Shown one piece after another: positions 62,001 through 64,000 of a stretch of 64,000 bases of DNA. The stretch is from Deefgea rivuli DSM 18356. GTDB taxonomy: Bacteria > Pseudomonadota > Gammaproteobacteria > Burkholderiales > Chitinibacteraceae. The position numbers were made by a program, and so were the translations under genes. The notes beneath the pieces are model-generated. The model was not told where the DNA came from and ran no database searches. It saw nothing but the letters and a program-made list of their open reading frames with translations. Each line of letters begins with the position of its first letter. Position 1 is the stretch's first letter. The stretch is from positions 124,001 to 188,000 of the forward strand of contig NZ_KK211083.1 in the NCBI RefSeq assembly GCF_000620145.1. The letters are read 5' to 3'.

Positions 62001-62107
62001 CCCAAGCCCAAAAAGGCCATACTGCCGCCAATTAAGGCCATAATCATTAAAAATATAACGAGAGAGCGGCGCTTAATCGACCATTCGGAAAGATTTGGAC
62101 CGATCAT
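59036..62107 (-). CDS. RND-family efflux permease
   Basis: 1023 residues of an HAE/TriC-like RND pump: TM1 near 12-30, two large periplasmic loops, and twelve helices overall. The proton-relay pair is in TM4 (LTLLVDDAMTTVDAMIRR). Other family sequences are RAEDPAFTFRTMIV, PGATIDDTIQQVTERLE and GDSKEDAATFAYKTLAAPML. It exports drugs or other amphiphiles in exchange for protons. It overlaps the adaptor gene upstream and mnhE downstream by 4 bp each. No outer-membrane factor gene is adjacent; a shared TolC-like channel is probably used. Confidence 0.93.
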   Translation of the reverse strand: MIGPNLSEWSIKRRSLVIFLMIMALIGGSMAFLGLGRAEDPAFTFRTMIVQAAWPGATIDDTIQQVTERLERKLQETPHVDTVRSFTTAGVTTIYIDLKGSTPPSEVRSTWQRVRNNIADIRGTLPAGVVGPGFNDDFGDTFGTIYGFVGDGFSKRELRDFAEDARSRLLHVPDVSKIEVLGAQNEQIVIELSTERLAGLGLDYNSIARALQSQNVVRPSGVIHGDNERISLRVSGSFDSEKDIEAINFAVGDRMIRLGDIAKVHRTFVNPPQPMFRVNGQPAIGLAIAMRDSGDILALGENLKKEMAEIRAKLPVGVEPVLVSDQAVTVDVAINDFTTSLWQAILIIIAASFVSLGARPGTVVALAIPLTLAIVFVIMQIYGIDLQRISLGALIIALTLLVDDAMTTVDAMIRRLGLGDSKEDAATFAYKTLAAPMLIGTLVTIAGFIPIGFAASSAGEYTFSIFAVVGIALIVSWLVAVIFAPLIGIALLKAPKVDPDQKPSAMLKHYSRLLNGAMRAKWLTISLTIGAFFLALFAVQFVPNQFFPSSDRPEILVDITLPQSASIFASENVSERLDKVLKGDPDVDHWSAYVGRGAIRFYLPLNVHLPDPFVGQFVVVAKDFEARLRLQTKLEKILAKEFPDVVARVGPLELGPPVGWPLQYRISGEDTNEVRRIAQEVAQLVGDNKQARHVNFDWFEPARQLRLHVDQDQARQLGVSSSSLAAALNAAVSGSTVTQVRDGIYLIDVVARANDDQRLSFSTLRTLQVPLPNGRNVPLSQFATFKEVQELPRIGRRDRVPTLTVMADVMPGVLPDAVVTVLEPKIEKLNASLAKGYKIEIGGVAEESAASQASVLAVVPVMFAIMLAVLMFQLVSFRRLAMVIALLPLGLVGVVAALLLSGRPLGFVAILGILALFGMIAKNAVILIDQIESDRKEGKEIWDAVVTASTSRLRPMSLTAISTILGLIPIAPTVFWGPMAFAIMGGLLVATLLTLVFLPTLYVTVFGGTPPVQAEETEEIVTE

Positions 62108-63201
62108 TTATCACCTCGAAGCAAGCTCACTTTTTGATTCGGGCGTAATGCTTGTACGCCAGCCGTAACGATAATATCGCCGGCGGCTAAGCCGTTCCCA
62201 ATAATAACGTTTGAAATTCCGGAATGAAGGACTTCTACTTTTCGTAGGGAAACTTGTTCGGTTTTTTTATCGACTAACCAGACTGCAGCAGCGCCATCAC
62301 CACGTGTCAGTGCTGTACTCGGGATCTCAAATCCTTTTGGTGCATCGATTTGCATACGTCCTGTTACCGTTGTGCCTAGACGCATGGCGGCAGGTGGATC
62401 GATTAAGCCGACGCGAATACGGAATGAGCCTGTTGCTGGATCGGCGCGCGGCGAGACTTCACGGACACGACCTTCTACGGAAACGCTAGGGTCGGTAGCT
62501 AAGCTGATTGTGATTTTTGGTGCAGCAGGAGCAACATCTTTGAGTTGTGCTGGAATATTGAAAATTGCATCACGGCCATCTTGCAGTGCAACTTCAACCA
62601 CCATACGTCCACCTTGCACGACTTCGCCAGGTTCGGCACCTACAGCCGTGACTACGCCAGCGGCATCTGCAGTGAGTCGAGTGTAGCCTAGGCGATTACG
62701 TGCGATGCTGGCATTGGCTTGTGCTGCATTGACTTGTGCTTGTGCGCTATTTGCTTGTTGTGTGATGCGATCAAAAGCCGCTTGAGAGATAAAATTCTGT
62801 GAAAGCAGGTATCGATTACGTCTTTCATTGGCACGCGCTTCGATTAATAGTCCACGTGCGGCTTCTAAATTGGCTTCTGCGGCATTGACGCCGTTTTGCT
62901 CATTGTCTGGGTTGAGTAGCGCGATTTCTTGCCCTGCTTTAACTGCATCGCCTACGTTGACAGATCGGCTCACCATTCGGCCATCAACGCGAAATGCCAA
63001 ATTGACTTGATTCTGCGCCTGTACAGTGCCAGAAAGTACAGTCAAATCCTTGCTGTCGGTTGCACCCACGGTCATTACTTTCACTGAGCGGATATCTACT
63101 GGGGCCGCTTCTTCTGCAGGTTTGCATGCAACGAGGAGTGTGAGCACTGCACCGAGTGCAAGCGTATTTCGCACTGAGGATTTTGTATCAATCAATGGCA
63201 T
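62104..63201 (-). CDS. RND efflux periplasmic adaptor lipoprotein
   Basis: 365 residues with a lipoprotein signal (LTLLVACKPAEE, lipidated cysteine near 26). Lipoyl half-motif VNVGDAVKAGQEIALL, a coiled-coil hairpin (about 105-170), RLTADAAGVVTAVGAEPGEVV, a beta-barrel and a C-terminal domain follow the MFP order. It links the RND pump to an outer-membrane channel. It is the first gene of the nine- or ten-gene operon ending at 52964. Confidence 0.92.
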   Translation of the reverse strand: MPLIDTKSSVRNTLALGAVLTLLVACKPAEEAAPVDIRSVKVMTVGATDSKDLTVLSGTVQAQNQVNLAFRVDGRMVSRSVNVGDAVKAGQEIALLNPDNEQNGVNAAEANLEAARGLLIEARANERRNRYLLSQNFISQAAFDRITQQANSAQAQVNAAQANASIARNRLGYTRLTADAAGVVTAVGAEPGEVVQGGRMVVEVALQDGRDAIFNIPAQLKDVAPAAPKITISLATDPSVSVEGRVREVSPRADPATGSFRIRVGLIDPPAAMRLGTTVTGRMQIDAPKGFEIPSTALTRGDGAAAVWLVDKKTEQVSLRKVEVLHSGISNVIIGNGLAAGDIIVTAGVQALRPNQKVSLLRGDK

Positions 63202-63532
63202 AAACGGATTCCAATCAAAATTTACACAACATATAGGTAGTTAAAAACAGAGGGCTCATTTGAAGGAGCGAAGCCTTGTCTTTTCACACAAACCCATTCA
63301 AACGCTATAGTACGTTGACATTATTTAGAACCCCTATGGTTCACTTTATAGGGCTCAGTCTAGCGATACTTAATTACACTAATTGGCGAGTAGTTTTCGT
63401 ATATAAATTTTATGGCAAGGCGTGAAAGTCATAGGCGGTACTGATTCGTACGACTAGGCGAGACAGCGATGCAAGAAAATTTTTGTTGATCTACTTCCTT
63501 CAAATTGTTGGCCTAGAGGATCGGTTTACACA
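63202..63532. promoter_or_regulatory. Upstream region of the RND-Mrp operon
   Basis: About 330 bp with no gene. It probably holds the promoter of the RND-Mrp operon. A 15-bp palindrome GAACCCCTATGGTTC (63328-63342) could be a repressor operator, and minus-strand TACTATAG (near 63304-63311) could be a -10 box, but no -35 box fits well. Nothing else was recognised. Confidence 0.4.
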
Positions 63533-63569
63533 AGAAAACCCCATTCAGGGAGAGTGCCTGAATGAGGTT
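63533..63569 (-). terminator. Intrinsic terminator after arginine deiminase
   Basis: On the minus strand AACCTCATTCAGG pairs with CCTGAATGGGGTT (13-bp stem with one G-T pair, 7-base loop), followed by TTCTT. It lies 45 bp after the arginine deiminase stop. Confidence 0.8.
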
Positions 63570-63614
63570 TCTAATTTCTTGCCATTTTCAATTTATTTCA
63601 ATAATTTAATACGC

Positions 63615-64000
63615 TTAGAAATCAACTGCATCGCGTACGATTGGGCAAGTCATGCAGTGTCCACCACCACGTCCACGACCTAATTCAGCACCAACGATAG
63701 TGATAACTTCAACACCTTCTTTGCGTAACTGCGTATTTGTTTCTGTATTGCGGTCATAAGCAAATACAACGCCAGGAGATACCGCGACTAAGTTATTGCC
63801 ACTATCCCATTGCTGACGCTCAGAAGCATAATGATCGCCGCCAGTTTCAACGACACGCAATTTTTTGAAGTTTAGTGACTCTGCAACTACGTCAACAAAC
63901 GATTTTTTCTCAATCGTTGCTTCGATACCACTTGGTTTATCGCTTGGACGCAATGAAATTGCATGAACTTGATTCATAAACTCAGGTGAGAGCGTCACAA
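63615..64000 (-). CDS. arcA: Arginine deiminase, C-terminal part (partial)
   Basis: 128 codons remain, cut by the window edge; the true start lies outside. The family active site is complete at the end: [17 protein letters not shown], whose cysteine is the nucleophile, plus [14 protein letters not shown] upstream carrying a catalytic His. Arginine deiminase converts arginine to citrulline and ammonia, the first step of fermentative ATP generation and of acid resistance. A terminator follows at 63533; other arc genes would be to the right. Confidence 0.92.
   Translation of the reverse strand, partial: VTLSPEFMNQVHAISLRPSDKPSGIEATIEKKSFVDVVAESLNFKKLRVVETGGDHYASERQQWDSGNNLVAVSPGVVFAYDRNTETNTQLRKEGVEVITIVGAELGRGRGGGHCMTCPIVRDAVDF

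Overview
The window reads as one stretch of a betaproteobacterial chromosome. The best guess is Neisseriales, in or near Chitinibacteraceae or Chromobacteriaceae. This is inferred from the aa3 oxidase operon with its small DUF2970, DUF2909 and 31-residue assembly proteins, the dispersed ATTCCC-N8-GGGAAT repeats that resemble the dRS3 repeats of Neisseria, and a split Mrp-type antiporter; no species can be named. Base composition is moderate, and one gene near 44.4-45.3 kb is conspicuously AT-rich.

Layout. 0-2.2 kb: the tail of an unknown gene, then the alkylation-repair pair ada-alkB (minus strand). 2.4-3.0 kb: an array of four initiator tRNA-fMet genes behind one strong promoter, three copies lying in a 165-bp tandem repeat. 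3.1-8.8 kb: a dipeptide ABC transporter (dppABCDF) whose leader contains a perfect intrinsic terminator just before the dppA ribosome-binding site. 9-17.9 kb: a DUF2189 membrane protein and a complete cytochrome c oxidase and heme A operon (coxB, ctaD, small assembly protein, ctaG, DUF2970, ctaE, SURF1, unknown, ctaA, ctaB). 17.9-22 kb: a secreted dienelactone hydrolase-like protein, a YtfL-type CBS membrane protein, a small unknown and a phytase-like esterase. 22.2-26.7 kb: MacA-MacB plus an outer-membrane factor (tripartite efflux). 26.9-34.2 kb: a small secreted Cys/Asn repeat protein, an NhaC antiporter, a GntR(YtrA)-ABC transporter operon with a 50-residue membrane protein, an orphan unknown and an OmpR-type two-component system.

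34.3-42.1 kb is a full ccmABCDEFGHI cytochrome c maturation operon (minus strand) interrupted by several palindromic repeats. One repeat supplies the 3' end of ccmA and another reaches into the signal-peptide region of ccmH. 42.4-49.5 kb is a molybdenum cofactor cluster (moaA, mobB, moeA, moaD, moaE and a fused mobA-moaC). It is split by a repeat-dense gap and an AT-rich gene for a HEPN-like, zinc-ribbon protein. After a SirB2 protein, a 23S pseudouridine synthase, a TlyA methyltransferase and a phospholipase A, a tightly overlapping minus-strand operon (63.2 to 53.0 kb) joins an RND efflux pair to a seven-gene Mrp/Mnh-type cation/proton antiporter. The window ends in arginine deiminase.

Functional themes: the ccm operon matures the c-type heme of CoxB, the heme A genes supply the oxidase, and several proton- or sodium-coupled systems (NhaC, Mrp/Mnh, RND) sit nearby. 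The most unusual items are the HEPN/zinc-ribbon gene with an in-frame stop before a third ribbon, the MobA-MoaC fusion, the RND-Mrp operon, the repeat-derived coding ends in ccm genes, and the dppA leader terminator. No CRISPR array, rRNA, transposase or prophage gene was found.
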